Part shown: in pieces, positions 25,501 to 35,780 of the stretch | Layout of the letters: every line of letters starts with the position of its first letter | How positions within the stretch are numbered: position 1 is the stretch's first letter | NCBI GenBank assembly: GCA_018806985.1 | Contig: JADANN010000139.1 | Coordinates: forward strand, 372,001-436,000 | Direction: 5' to 3' | Origin: Angiostrongylus vasorum | Taxonomy: Eukaryota > Nematoda > Chromadorea > Rhabditida > Metastrongylidae | Length of the DNA stretch: 64,000 bases | Notes under the pieces: model-generated | The model's input: only the letters and a program-made list of their open reading frames with translations | What the model was told of the DNA's origin: nothing | Databases searched by the model: none | Translations under genes and position numbers: made by a program

Positions 25501-28500
25501 GTCTTTTTTTATATTCGCGATGCATCGATGAGTCTTGTTAATGTGTGAATTTGATCCATCTTACTAAATACTTTTCGAAACGCTGCCTACTCGTATGGCT
25601 GCCCTTCGTCCAGTGTTCTGTTAATCCTGTTTAGGTTGACTCGAGTGAAAAGTTTGTAGACGACAGACAGCAAGCAGATTGAGCAATAGTTGCCGATATC
25701 GTGTAGGTCACCCTTCTTGAACAATAGCACGTGATGTGATGCTGGTCTTCCACTGAGTAGGGACCTTACATTCAGACATGTAACGTGTGAAGAGCCGAGC
25801 CAGCGTGTTTGCGAGTATTGGCGGAAGGTTCTTCAGGTGTTCTGATCTTATACTGTCCGGATCTAGTGCTGTTCGACTTCTCACCGACGAATTAGCATGT
25901 CGGATTTCAGAACGGAAAACCGGTGGTACAACATATCCATCCTCGTTTATTTTATATGACAGAAGGTGGACGTGGCTATCGAAGAGATCTAAGTAGTATT
26001 CGTGAATGATTTTCTCCATTGCCTTTCTGTACGCTGTAGCTGTTCCGTCTAGGCGTCAGAGTACAATCATTTGGGTTTCGTGATTGGCGAAGATTCGCTG
26101 AGCGAATGCTTTTCCCAGAGTCTGTAGCGTCGACCATTACTGTCTGTCTTTAAGATCTTTTGTCACCTGTCTGCATTGTTTTTGCATGTTCGGACGTTAG
26201 TTCGCGGTTGCCTGCAGCTTGTGCGATTTCATGCTGGCGAATTAGCTTAAGTGTTTCTGGAGACAGACGTCTCTTGATGACTTCCGAACTCTCAGCTTTT
26301 TTAGCGCTAACGTGAAGATGTTGGATGGGCCGGTCGTATTCTTCGTCGATGTTATCGACAACGGCATCTTCCCAACAGCCGACTAGTGAATTGAATAAGT
26401 CCCTAGTTTATGGTGGTTCTGGGACTTCGGTTTTGAATTTAGTGGCTTTTTTCTCCTTTCTGCGAGAAGCAAAATCTTTCACGAAGAAGGCGATGGTCTG
26501 ATCCCGCGTAGAATTTTGGGACAACAGCGACATTGGTAGGCCGAAATCTTCGATTTACTATGGTGTGGACTATTTCTTCATGGTACTCTCCACTGGAGGA
26601 CTTCCACGCCTTGTTCTAGCTGCCTGCATCATGAACTCCTGTATCGAAGACTCATATGCAAGTGTGTGTGCATTGGAGGTAGACATCGTCACCTTAGTCT
26701 TTTGCGATTTAGACGGCTTAGAACGATCCTGAGATCTTAGCACCCTCTCCGCACTCGTCCTATCCAACACTGCCGAATCGGTGGCTTTTTTCGAGGTCAG
26801 GGAATGAGGGCCGTTTATTTTTACTGTGGTTAGCTTTTCATACCGACGTATACCTTGATGGGTTTTGAACGTAGGGGCTAGGTATACTCACGAGTAGCTT
26901 GCCAGTCTCTCCCAAGAGTAGTCATGGAGCTTTTTTGTTGGACGCGACTCCTGACCTCCCTCGTAGAATACGATCCGCATGAACAAGAACGCACCCTTAC
27001 ACGCATGCATGATTACGTCCTCGTAAATACAGAAAGTACGTGGCAAATCACCGCGACAGAAACAGGAAATCTATCCCTTGGATCCAACTGCATCTCAGGG
27101 AAGCAAAGGTCGCTTTTGGTCCGTGATTAATCCCCTAATCGCCATCTGGGAAGGCGTCACGCAGTCTCGCGAGTAACCGGCTCGAGTCCTCTCATATGGG
27201 TGAGATCCGTGGACTTCCACACATATTCATCACAATGACAACAAAGAACTCTTCCACTAAAATGCTTGTACTGTAAGTTTTTAGTATTCTGAGCTTTGTC
27301 AGAAAGTCCGAAGATGTCTTGGATGCTGATGAATACGTTTGTTAACACTTTAATTAATAACAGCAACAATTTCACTACTACGCATTCCAGATAGCAGTAG
27401 CCACCACTGATCACATGTTATTTTTCTACTCATTTGCCGGCAAATGCTTGAATGGCGTAGCAATCGGTGAGTCCATCAAAGGACTTGAACCGTTTCGATA
27501 TGCTCCGAAGCAGTTTGAGGGCATTTTGGTGTTGTTAGAGAATCAGGTGAGTTTTTTATCTACAATTATGAGTGGTGAGCAAGGAAGCAGATAGGGCCGT
27601 ACATGTCGCAGGTGTTATGAAGCTCTGCTCCTTAGCTCGAAAGCGGCATCCATTAGGCGCTAACCAATCGGAAGATAGGAACTGTCTACACCAAGTTAAA
27701 AAATCATCAAAAAGCTATCAGCAATCGCCCGTTAATGAGATTAACTCCTGTAGGTCAATAACACGTCTGAGAGACAGGCGAAACGAAGGACCTGCATGGT
27801 GTGGTGGTAAACGGGTTAGCTCCTAGAAAGGGTAATAGCATGTTCAGTCCCCATTGTAGACACCACAGGTCCGGAGTTTTGCAAATGTCTCAGCAACATT
27901 ATGGTTATGTTTCACATAATACTTTGCCATTAAAAAATTAGTAGACAGTAAATAAAAACTGCCGACATACGATACAAGTGATTTTTCCCGTCCAGTCCCA
28001 CCTCTTACTGGACGGTGGTTCAATTATTCGCCTCAATAGTTTGCCACCTTACCATGATGAACAAAAAAACAGGCTTTTTATTCTGAGTTTTAAACTGAAG
28101 TGTACAGCAGATCACCTATCCTCCAAAATGATCACACAACAGGAATAGGAGTTCGACGTTTCTCCCAGGAAACCCTTTCAAGAGCAGACCATCGTTTTGA
28201 GTCGCCACTTTTCTAGAAGAGACCTCGTCTCAAGATAGCAGACATCTCGCCGTTTCCAAATGTCGAATAATGCCTGTAATGATAATCCTACAAAGCTGCA
28301 AAGTGGCTAAAATCCACGAGACAAATCACTCACCTAGATTTTTCTTGCACCGAAGTTCATACGAATCTCCGCTTTGAGCAGTAAAACCCGCAATGCATCT
28401 GTTAACAAGTGTCATTTATTTCAGATTCGACTCTACACACATCTTCATCTTTTCGATATCATAAAAACCGAACGTTCACTTTCGTGGATGAAATTCGGAC

Positions 28501-31500
28501 AATTCGGACGAGAGGAAGGAGCACTCATTGTTGGCACGAATGGTAAGCTCGGGTAAAACTCTTGCTGCAGTTAACATTCTTATCTACTTTTCAATATTCG
28601 GCATGATTTTAGAGTTTTTCTTTATGGGCATATGCTTTAATTTTATTAATAGACCACGATAATACGCGCTTTATGCAAGATGCCATCTCCCAGCGAGATT
28701 ACCCAAGTAGGGAATCAGCTCATATTCTCACTCAAAAGTCAAGATGAAAGTAAACCACATTGTCTCAATGTTTATTTACTGTTTATTAAATGACGGTGGG
28801 TTTGAAAATCATACTTTTATGAGAAATTGAGAGAAACGCAGAGCAAGGGCCTCCGTGGTGCAGTGTGTAATGCGCGAGTCTCGGGAAAGGAAAATCGTGG
28901 TTCGATCTGGCCGGGGTCCAAGTTTTGCCAATATCTCAACATCGTTGTGGTTGTGATTATTGTTTTGTTATTCTTTATGTGTGGTTAACATAATACCGAC
29001 CGATATAATTTCGAAAAAATATTGTTGCTGAAGCAATTTACAACAATGTATAAGATTGACAAAAATTAAAAACTTACTTGGGTACTTGAACGGCCTTTCC
29101 TCATTCGTTATGTAAGCCCCAGCGTAATCTCCACTTTCCGGAGTTTTGCTGGTTTAGCCATGGTGTTTCCCTGGAGTACCGAGGTCAGCGTGGGCAAAGT
29201 CTGCCCCACGTCTTCACAACCACAGACAGTCGCTACCCTTGTGGATCAGAGAGAGATTTTCCACCATGAGACTAGCTTGATGCGGGAATAGTGGTTGATC
29301 CTGTTATTGGTTTACTCTTAGCTGGGCTTCCTGGTGGAAACGCCGGACTCCTTCTGAGCTTAAGAGACTGATGGGGGACGAATCTCCCGCTGTACATAGC
29401 CGCACAAGACCCAGGAATACCTTCCAGCCATGTTGAGGCGGTAAACCGTTAGGAGGACCATAGCTACCATAGTATGTTGCTTGTTCTTCTTTCGACAAAC
29501 TAAAAATCCTTCATTAAATTGGAAGCAACCTATTACATGAAAGCTGAGAACTTTCGACGTCGTAGTTTACTCTTTCGGAAGCTTATTTCTTCAGTTTTTT
29601 TTATCACTTCTGTGGAATCAACGTCTATATTGAATCAATGTCCAATCGATTTTTAAAAGTATAGAATTCTGACAGATGGTGGTCTGTTTGTGAAGTTGTT
29701 TCGGCGAAAAGCGTCGCTGGACGAACGAGTCGACCTCGCCGCTCCGCCGAAACCTTACAACATCAAGCTAAACATCCCGAAGAAAAGCAAGATATTTATC
29801 GACCAGACGATGAGGGAGAGAGAGAACGTCAATCGAATCAATCAGGTTGGTGAATGAGATAAATTTCAAACGAAATGACGTTGACCACTAACGATGTTCA
29901 TCACTAGAGAAGTTTTAAGAGCGCAGCAATTCTGAGTAGTTAAAAGCTGTATTGCTTTGATATCCCACCAGTCTCTTCGCAAACAATGGCGAGGAAACTT
30001 AGAGCCTCATTTGTCATAGAACCATCGACCTCCTGAACACAAGCGGCTCTCATTTACATTCCGCTATGAGTTCAACGAGTGTTGTTTTTCATTAACACAT
30101 AACAACCAATGGTTAATTTTGTGTAGCTACCACGTGCCATAACGCTTAATTTCATGTCAGTAAAGGAATTGTTGTTTTTCGACGCTAAAAGTATGAAGCT
30201 CTCGGCGTTGATCAATCCCTTTTAGGGATGCACCATGCATTCGACTTCATTAAGCATCGCTTGGAGGTGACTGAATGCAGATCTGGCCCTTTACAAGGAC
30301 TCGCTGTGGTCTATCGATGTATCGAGCCAGTGCTGCTATCCTCCCAGAGAAGTCTGGTACCAATTTGCCGACCCCGGAGGGATGGAAGACTTAATTTTTT
30401 TTCGCTATTAGTTGTTTAGATATTTTTTCGACAATAGGCGCTAGTTTTTTAGTAGCTAGTGGAGTTGAAGGGTTAAGAGCATGCTACTACTACAGAATAG
30501 CTTTTGCTGTTTCGTCTATAGGGCAGTGTGTGTGCTAACATTTTCTATATCCCTACTGTGGTCCACCGTATAACCCACTATTGCTGTGAGGGTTCGGAAG
30601 TGTCCTGCTGCTTATTTTGAGTCTATTTCTGCGCTTTTTCTGCCCATCCACTCCACTCCACTCCACGAATCATCCGTAGCGAATGAAAGTGAAAGAACAT
30701 TCATTTATCAAGTAAAGTACTGGTCAATGAACTCGTTTGTAGAAAAAGTTTTTTTGTAAATCACTAAATGTGGAGAAGCGCTTTTCATGAGCCACCCCCT
30801 GACACAGCATCTGCATTGAGCAAGCTATTGAGTACAAAACACAGTAGAAAGAACTCCGTATAGCTAATGAACCATTGAGAAGGAATGGCATAGAATGCAA
30901 TGCGCTTGGTCTGCCTTGCCTCCCTCTTTGCATTTATGACGTGATTGCATTGTGAGCGTTGTGTGTTAAAGAGCGCTTGATTTTCGCGTTTGCTTCTTCC
31001 TTTTCAAACAATTATTCCTAGTAAAAAAAAGAGAATGTGATCGTTTAATCTAAAAGTAAAAAGGGCGTATGGAGCAGTGGTCGGAGGCGCCTTGCAACAC
31101 ACGTGGAATCGATCCCCGCGTCCATGGCCCACTAAGCCCTCCGTCCTTCCACAGTTGCCAAATTGGTATCAGACTTGTCTGGGAGGATAGCAGCACTGGC
31201 TCGACACATCTGTGGGCCACCGTGAGACATTGTGAAGGCCAGATATGCGTTTAATCATCTCCAAACGATGCTTGGTGAAGTCGAATGGATGGCACCTCAG
31301 GGATTGATCAACGCCAACAGCTTTATCGTTTTTCTTTTATCCTTAATCTAAAACACTTGGCTAAATATTTTAGAGCTTTTTAGTCAGGAGTTGAATAATG
31401 CTGTGTATTTTATACCTATCAACGTGATTTGTTCCTCATCAAATACTATATCACGAAAGCGTTTGCGGAAATGAGCGCCTCATCGGCGGATTCGATTTCC

Positions 31501-33241
31501 ACCGATCCGAATCATTCGGTCGACATTGCCGTCACCGTGAACGGATTTGGACCAAAGTTTCGTCTCAACGTCAAATTGAGTTGCACCACGTTAGTCTCTA
31601 TGTCAATCATTGTACAATGCAATCATAGAGCCTTCCTCTCGTTCTATTTGAATCCATCGAAGTTGAACGAACTCTAGAGGTACCACGATTTCAAATTGCC
31701 AAAAGAAACCTTCTTTTTTCACCACGAAAACACCATTATACAATCTCTGGCTATCCATGGTGTTCTCGCCAAGCATCTATCGTTTTGAACAAACTCTCAT
31801 TCCCGTGTCAATACTGATGCCTGGTCATTTCTACACATTCACCACCTTAGTGGAATGTCTTCAACAGGAAAAGGTAAGTAACAGTTTCCAGGTGTATCGC
31901 GTTGGATATTGACTTACTGACTCTTTTCCCCAATAAACTCTGCTCCCTAAAATTATCCCTATGGTGATAAGCTTTACATTGGCGAATTTCTCACGGGGTT
32001 GAGTTCGTTCAATGCAATGTTTTTCGTCACTACGATAGAAGTTATTTCTCTTACGTTCCTCATACGGTGCGAACAGACGATAGTTCTTGCCTCACTGAAG
32101 ATCCTCTTTAATTTTTTTTGCTCACGTAACTGGTATTTTATTGTATCATTATTCTTCGTCGTGATTTAGCTAATAGCTTGTATAAAAGGAAGAAGTCGTT
32201 ACACATTTGTACCTAAGGTATGCCATTCAAGGCTATAACGATTTTTACGATCAAAGAAAAACGTTTAACGATTTTAACTCTTCTAGAATCTCATTCATTG
32301 TTTTAGTGGTTTAAAAACCAATGCGCATGAAATTTTACTTTATAACCGTGAACATCGAAAGTGTGTAGCCCAATTGATGGGCTCCCTGCAGTACACACTG
32401 GGTCAGTCGCTGATTTGATCTCACGCGAACTGCAAACCAACTCACTGTCACAATATCTTCTACCATCGATATGTCACCATCTTGTACCATCGATATGTCA
32501 CCATTATATATGCCAAATATGGATTAATTTACATATACGATGCTTAACGGCGGTCAAAAGTATGGCGCATGCCACAGCGACTGTTCAGAGCCTAGCGCGC
32601 CATCCTTTTTTTCTTTCACTATGGACTTCACCAACATTTTTCTTAAGGTTTATTTACTGCATATTCTTTTTCATGGTAGTGTATTATTTAAAAAACAGCC
32701 ACAAATATGCTAACATGTGGACAAAACCCGGAGCCTCAGTTGGGCTTCGAAAATGAGTTACCCTTTCCGAGAGTTTACGTGCTATCCACCACGCCACCCC
32801 AGGTAGTTGCTTTACCTTTCCTTCAGCCAGCAAATCTCTTTTTCAATGTTAACAATACTGTCAACAATCACTCTTCAGCGGAAATGATTTGAGGAGCACA
32901 AGTAGTACTATTCCCAATGACTGTTTATAGCACCGCTAGAGTATAAAACTGGTTGAGAGAAATTCAAAGCAAAGGCCTAGGTTGGTATGGTGGATAGCAG
33001 CTGAGCCCCATGAAAGGATGACCGCGGATTCGAAGATCAACTATAGCTGCGAGTTTCGCTCATATCTCAGCAACCTTGCTTTTGTATTTTGTCAACATTG
33101 TTTAAGCCAAGATGATCTTTTCGACTTTCTTAGGGTCTTAGTGAAGACATTCGAGTGCTGCTGATCAAACCCGATAAACGAACACCAGTCGTCACTGCTA
33201 TCGTCGCGATGCCTGTCAGTGAACCGAACGTATTGGACTAG
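13554..33241 (+). CDS. bbs-1: BBS-1, BBSome subunit (13 exons)
   Basis: Exons: 13554-13702, 17052-17152, 17242-17317, 18051-18167, 20510-20629, 23307-23472, 24922-25064, 27391-27546, 28425-28542, 29676-29845, about 31414-31589, about 31724-31873, 33134-33241, joining to about 581 residues (human BBS1 has 593). BBS1 is the part of the BBSome coat that binds ARL6 and moves membrane proteins in cilia. Landmarks in order are MYGDGDTKLVVAHIG (N-terminus), LRLKVIKG, LPAIGVASG, LKPFYQ, VFGTERGMVFVVDSQAF, TRNGNIFCVKR, FGQFGREEGALIVGTN, KKSKIFIDQTMRERE, NGFGPKFRLNVKL (C-terminal GAE-type domain) and AMPVSEPNVLD at the end. All but two introns have GT/AG ends and matching phases. Odd points: A6 runs in exons 2 and 3 each carry one base too many for the frame, and the acceptors before exons 11 and 12 lack AG. 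GTTTTAG at 13522-13528 may be a trans-splice or UTR acceptor. AGTAAA at 33273 is a possible poly(A) signal. Confidence 0.93.
13951..14225 (-). mobile_element. SINE family 1 copy in bbs-1 intron 1
   Basis: Near full-length minus-strand copy, from AAAGCTAAAACACTCGGCG to the tRNA-like head ending GCACGCGTCGC. The copy is damaged in the head, where part of the region after the A-box is lost. Confidence 0.8.
14510..14721 (+). mobile_element. SINE family 1, head-truncated copy
   Basis: Plus-strand body and tail of family 1 (GGAGGATAGCAGAACTGGCT to GCCGAAAGCTTTGTCC) without the tRNA-like head. It lies about 285 bases from the minus-strand copy that ends at 14225. Confidence 0.75.
14773..14885 (+). 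mobile_element. tRNA-like SINE head fragment, diverged
   Basis: TGTAACGCAGTGGTTAAAGG (A-box-like) and TCATCGATTCTTGG (weak B-box) followed by CCAACCAAGCATCCATCC match the head and first body block of family 1 with many changes. It stops before the central block. Confidence 0.5.
15240..15640 (-). mobile_element. Penelope-like element: C-terminal coding remnant and tail
   Basis: The minus-strand frame at 15631-15401 begins LEAFWIKFKSPKVNRKD, which parallels REAFWINSRKPKNEPQG at the end of the GIY-YIG frame at 24 kb. Downstream, at 15346-15312, is the hammerhead-like tail motif, followed by a CAA/GTT-rich stretch also present at 34760-34830. This is a second PLE lineage with only the 3' end retained. 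It lies in bbs-1 intron 1. Confidence 0.6.
16033..16385 (+). repeat. Repeat family 3 copy in bbs-1 intron 1
   Basis: Near full-length copy with an internal deletion of the GGTGGTGAAGACCTGGGG block. It ends CCGTCCAAGTATCCAAG. It lies just downstream of the last exon of the antisense gene at 16516-17734. Confidence 0.8.
16516..17734 (-). CDS. Unrecognised protein, antisense and interleaved with bbs-1
   Basis: Three exons on the minus strand read in order 17734-17630, 16935-16700, 16601-16516. Each junction is GT/AG with matching phase: AG plus A makes Arg, then G plus GA makes Gly. The acceptors are CTTTTCAG and TTCTTAG and the donors GTAAAG and GTAAGC. The joined C-terminal part is about 142 residues ending in a TAG stop. 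It contains LQYTMEEGVYTLTRIV, PVIIEIDASSVLAQPWG, ANLFFDLQEPAFV and LALWFEKWLEMNS. I do not recognise the family. The 5' end is missing: the first exon needs two bases from an upstream exon that I could not find. Its first intron contains bbs-1 exons 2 and 3, so the two genes interlock on opposite strands. Alternatively it could be a piece of a retroelement, but frame and splice agreement across three exons argues for a gene. Confidence 0.55.
18453..18650 (-). other. Coding-like open stretch, unassigned
   Basis: A minus-strand frame ending at 18453 contains MHIVHERREKLNLLSFDSL and reads without a stop for 63 codons. It could be an upstream exon of the antisense gene at 16516-17734, but its donor candidates have the wrong phase. 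I could not connect it. It may equally be a transposon remnant. Confidence 0.25.
18900..21040. other. bbs-1 introns 4-5, mostly unassigned
   Basis: Apart from bbs-1 exon 5 at 20510-20629, I see no gene. A degraded plus-strand PLE tail motif (CAAAGAAGACGAAGCCGCC) lies at about 19166-19184. Confidence 0.4.
21040..21205 (-). mobile_element. Diverged SINE family 1 copy
   Basis: TAAGTCTGGTATCAATTTCC followed by GACCTCGGAGGGATG and a degraded head ending CCACTGTGCCATCTG matches family 1 in order and spacing with many substitutions. Confidence 0.6.
21984..22230 (-). mobile_element. SINE family 2, left arm of an inverted pair
   Basis: Minus-strand copy with its head at about 22100 and a leader reaching to about 22230 (TTGAACCCAGTTAAGCTGAG). 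The part 21984-22132 is almost identical to the reverse complement of 22302-22451. The two share private variants such as GTTACTCCCCGGAAAGGACA. Confidence 0.8.
22302..22500 (+). mobile_element. SINE family 2, right arm of an inverted pair
   Basis: Plus-strand copy starting TTAGCTGAGAGACAGGCGAA with head TGGTGTGGTGGTGAACGCG. It continues to the ATATACCCTGCCGTCAAAAA tail. It is nearly the mirror image of 21984-22132 and separated from it by about 170 bases. Confidence 0.8.
22600..22832 (-). mobile_element. SINE family 2 copy
   Basis: Third copy of the family within 900 bases, minus strand, from TTTTTCATGGCAGG to GGATTGATCTGAGG. It differs from the inverted pair at many sites, so it is a separate insertion. 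Confidence 0.8.
23585..23835 (-). mobile_element. Diverged SINE family 1 copy
   Basis: Old minus-strand copy just after bbs-1 exon 6. GTGCCATACATTTGGCTTCA, GGCGTCTGGTACTAATG and GTGGGATCGAACC keep the family order. The head is degraded. Confidence 0.5.
23905..24600 (-). mobile_element. Penelope-like element: GIY-YIG endonuclease remnant and tail
   Basis: The minus-strand frame 24581-24282 reads IVYLISCKACRDEYIGETGR followed by a conserved RIEEH and ends near REAFWINSRKP. This is the GIY-YIG nuclease domain typical of Penelope-like retroelements: the GIY-like V-Y, the YIG triplet and the following Arg are visible. Upstream reverse-transcriptase sequence is not recognisable, so the copy is 5'-truncated. 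The 3' tail at 24190-24010 contains the hammerhead-like motif (24021-24056). Terminal sequence TATTAACCTCGGCATTGAT lies at about 23940. The element lies in bbs-1 intron 6. Confidence 0.8.
25380..27185 (-). mobile_element. RTE-type LINE, internally deleted, minus strand
   Basis: The 5' region (27185-26760) matches 53285-53780 of the plus-strand RTE base for base over long stretches, for example CTGTATTTACGAGG. The endonuclease domain is mostly deleted. Reverse-transcriptase sequence follows at 26019-25708 with SEHLKNLPPILANTLARL and ECKVPTQWKTS, and weaker continuation to about 25380. Frame breaks are frequent, so it is dead. It lies between bbs-1 exons 7 and 8, opposite to the gene. Confidence 0.8.
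27715..27957 (+). mobile_element. SINE family 2 copy in bbs-1 intron 8
   Basis: GAGAGACAGGCGAAACGAAG, head TGGTGTGGTGGTAAACGGG, weak B-box GTTCAGTCCCC, then TTTTGCAAATGTCTCAG and the CATAATACTTTGCCATTAAA tail. It starts about 170 bases after bbs-1 exon 8. Confidence 0.75.
28843..28965 (+). mobile_element. SINE family 2b copy (variant head)
   Basis: CTCCGTGGTGCAGTGTGTAA (A-box) and GTGGTTCGATCTGGCC (B-box) are followed by the shared family 2 tail TTGCCAATATCTCAACATC. The head differs from family 2 but matches the copy at 36700. I take it as a subfamily that shares the tail but has a different tRNA-like head. Confidence 0.7.
29086..29455 (-). repeat. Repeat family 3 copy in bbs-1 intron 9
   Basis: Reverse-complement copy, from the CACTTTCCGGAGTTTTGCTGG end to TTGAGGCGGTAAACCGTTAG. 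It ends about 220 bases before bbs-1 exon 10. Confidence 0.8.
30195..30392 (-). mobile_element. SINE family 1, headless copy
   Basis: Minus-strand tail and central block, from GAAGCTCTCGGCGTTGATCA to GGAGGGATGGAAGACTT. The tRNA-like head is missing. The copy lies in bbs-1 intron 10. Confidence 0.8.
31063..31334 (+). mobile_element. SINE family 1 copy just upstream of bbs-1 exon 11
   Basis: Full plus-strand copy, from GGGCGTATGGAGCAGTGG to GCCAACAGCTTTATCG. It ends about 80 bases before exon 11, whose acceptor lacks AG. The insertion may have disturbed or replaced part of the 3' end of intron 10. Confidence 0.8.
32670..33090. mobile_element. Two diverged family 2-type SINE copies in opposite orientation
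   Basis: A minus-strand copy at 32670-32830 reads GGCGTGGTGGATAGCACGTA and TCATTTTCGAAGCCC. A plus-strand copy at 32945-33090 reads TTGGTATGGTGGATAGCAGC and GGATTCGAAGATC. Both end in the ATATCTCAGCAAC-type tail or its relic. They lie in the last intron of bbs-1. The plus-strand copy ends about 45 bases before exon 13. Confidence 0.55.
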
Positions 33242-34204
33242 TCGATCCGTCCTACTTAGTTTAATTACTTGGAGTAAATTTTATCCAATTTTTGCACTAA
33301 ACATGTTCACAAGATTTGATTGGTGAAAGTTGGCGAAAGAACTCAACTCAATAAGAGTAATGGGGGAGTTGAATTAAAAAAACAGAAGAAATCATTATTA
33401 CGACTAACAGTTGACTTTCTTGTTGAATTTTCAAGCTTTTCAATTAAATACTTGAATGGCGACACTCCCGGAAATTGAACGGATTTCAGCGGCTACTCGT
33501 TTTCTGCAACTTCCCATAAGCTGGTAGTTGTTACCTGGAAGGCCTGCCCAATGAAATCAAGTGGCTAAAATTTTCTTCAGATCTACTGGACTTAATCAGT
33601 GACCACGCACAGCTGATGATTTTTCATTGTTTGGGCATGGTATTTTTTATAGTTAGTATGAAAAATGATGAGCTGTTCTGTTAATGAGTGAAGGAAAAAG
33701 GTTGCTCAGATGTCTGGGTTTGGTTCTGTGGGGGCCGTACGTCGTATATTCTTCATTTGGAAGGCATCATGTCGAAACTTGGATGGCTTGTATCAATAGG
33801 ACTTCTTAATCCATTGCCATTTTAGGGTTCTGAAAACCTGAAAAGCGGTGAAAAAAAGTAATAGGTGCAACTCTCACCTCGTAGACCTTCAGCCAGCATT
33901 TTATTGTTTTCGCCTAATATTTTTATTGATTTTTTTAAGAGCTTTTCATATTTGCACGTAAGTTAATGGAGGCCACCTTTATCAGCGCTTGTGTCATTCG
34001 CATGCCTAGCTATCCTAGCAATATCATAAAGATGAAAGAATGTGCCACTCACCTTCATTGTAGCTTATTTCTTCAGTAGCACCTTCCGCAAGTCGATTTC
34101 CACTCTGTTGCCAGTCTGTTAAGGAAGAAACAACGCGTAAGCTAGGCGATGGTCTGATGCTCAGAAAAACTTTAGAACCGGTGCAACATATATTAAACAA
34201 ACGT
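33242..34204. other. bbs-1 3' flank, nothing recognised
   Basis: Contains a possible polyadenylation hexamer AGTAAA at 33273. I see no further gene or named repeat. Confidence 0.4.
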
Positions 34205-34430
34205 TGTATTTGCTATGATGTGGCCCATCTCTCCCTTTCGGGTGCAACGAAAGACGTCTTTAATTGCGAGTTCCTGTAAATAGTCTTGGTCATCATGACT
34301 AACTCATACAACGTAGGATCTAGTTCTTTCCATTCCACTCCATGGAGAATGATGTCGGCTGGGAAATATATGTAAAGAAACTTAACAAAAGCGATTAGGT
34401 GTTCTCCATACAATCTAAGTCACGGTCGCA
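34205..34430 (-). mobile_element. RTE endonuclease fragment
   Basis: The minus-strand frame at 34413-34213 contains ELVMMTKTIYRNSQLKTSF and HGVEWKELD. This order matches the middle of the endonuclease domain of hookworm-type RTE elements. It is a short isolated fragment with no neighbouring element sequence. Confidence 0.45.
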
Positions 34431-34754
34431 TTCATGTTAAAATCGAAGCATGAAAATAATCTGGGAGTACCGTGAAAGGCAACCGCGAGTCCTTCGTGTA
34501 TGCTTTTTTCGCTAACCATCGCCGATATTGGAAAGACCTGCGAAATACTTAAAACAGGTTGTTCAGATGAACAATTTTAAGTGAGGTCAATTTTAAGTGA
34601 GGTTTAAGTGAAGTATTATCTAGTAACTTTCACATCGATCGATTCATGAATGACTCCAAAGAACGATTTTCACTAGGAATATCGGTGCTGATTATGGGAG
34701 TTTTTGTTCTTAATCAAGTAATACAGAGTTATTAACAAAGCCTCGTAGATTTCC

Positions 34755-34915
34755 CACTGTTAGAGTTCTTACGAACTGCTCTTTTTTGCCCGACGCAAGT
34801 TTTGTATAGATGTTCTTATTGTTGCTGCTGTCTTTGTTCAACTGCTGAAGTTTCGACGACTCACCTTCCTCAGAACCTTGCCTCTGGACACCCGTGTTGT
34901 TCACGAGGGATGATG
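34755..34915 (-). mobile_element. Penelope-like element tail
   Basis: Shares GTTCTTACGAACTGCTC, the GTTGCTGCTG-type stretch and the degraded hammerhead-like motif (34843-34878) with the 15.2-15.4 kb tail. No coding sequence is retained. Confidence 0.5.
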
Positions 34916-35519
34916 ATCATCATCGGAGCCTAAAAAGACTAAAAAGCGGCTTTGAAAAGCACGATGTTTGTCGGAACGTAAGCCACTATTCACCTAGGAG
35001 GTCATGTTAACAAACCCAGACCGCTTCAACAAAAAACAGTCGGAGCTTGTTAGGATATCGTTTAATTTGAATACTGGTAAGATTTGGATAGGTGACATCT
35101 TCACTACTTCGAAGCCACTTCAACCACAGATCCAGAGTTGATAACACTCTCTGTGGGTCTTTGACGACACTTCAAGGAACTCAACTGTGGTTTCTTATTT
35201 CCGAATCTAAAAAACAATGCATCCTTCAGTCAGACACGCGGCCTTGAATAGCGCTAATTCCGTTCCACTCTCACATTTTAAACCAGTCCACTGAAATGGA
35301 ATTGATGAAAAAAAGCAAAAACAAATTTGGATGGGTACTTAATCAAGATTATTACCTCTGCTATGGCGTTTTTATTGCCATTCCTCTACAGCAAATTCTA
35401 TTCGACGACAAGTCCACTTGCAGGAAAAAACAAAACACGATGAAAAAATCGTAACAACAAGTGATCTAATGAGATGTAAAGTCTTGGATTTATGCTTCCT
35501 AACGAGCTGTTGTAACAGC

Positions 35520-35780
35520 ATGGCCTGTAGCGGAGTGGTTATAGCTGCCTTACAATACGCTGATTGACATTGGGTCGATTCCGAACCTCTGAAATTTCAA
35601 AGCCTCTATCCCTCCTGGGTGGTTTGGTTGATATCAGAGTTATCTGATAGAGTGGAAGCGCGGACTAGGTATATCGGTAGCCCACCGTAACCCATTATAT
35701 AGGCCAAACATGAGCGCATTGACTTTCGTGATGTTAGGAATGAAGTCGACTGCGTGATACCGGGGGTTGGTGTGCGTTAT
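35520..35780 (+). mobile_element. Diverged SINE family 1-like copy
   Basis: GGCCTGTAGCGGAGTGGTTA (A-box-like) and GGGTCGATTCCG (B-box-like) are followed by AAGCCTCTATCCCTCC, TATCGGTAGCCCACCG and ATGAAGTCGACTGCG in family 1 order. The high divergence suggests an older subfamily. Confidence 0.6.

Noticed and set aside
32361..32756. 131-codon plus-strand frame
   Set aside because: It contains a duplicated CGATATGTCACCAT segment and runs into a SINE relic. No splice sites or family resemblance.
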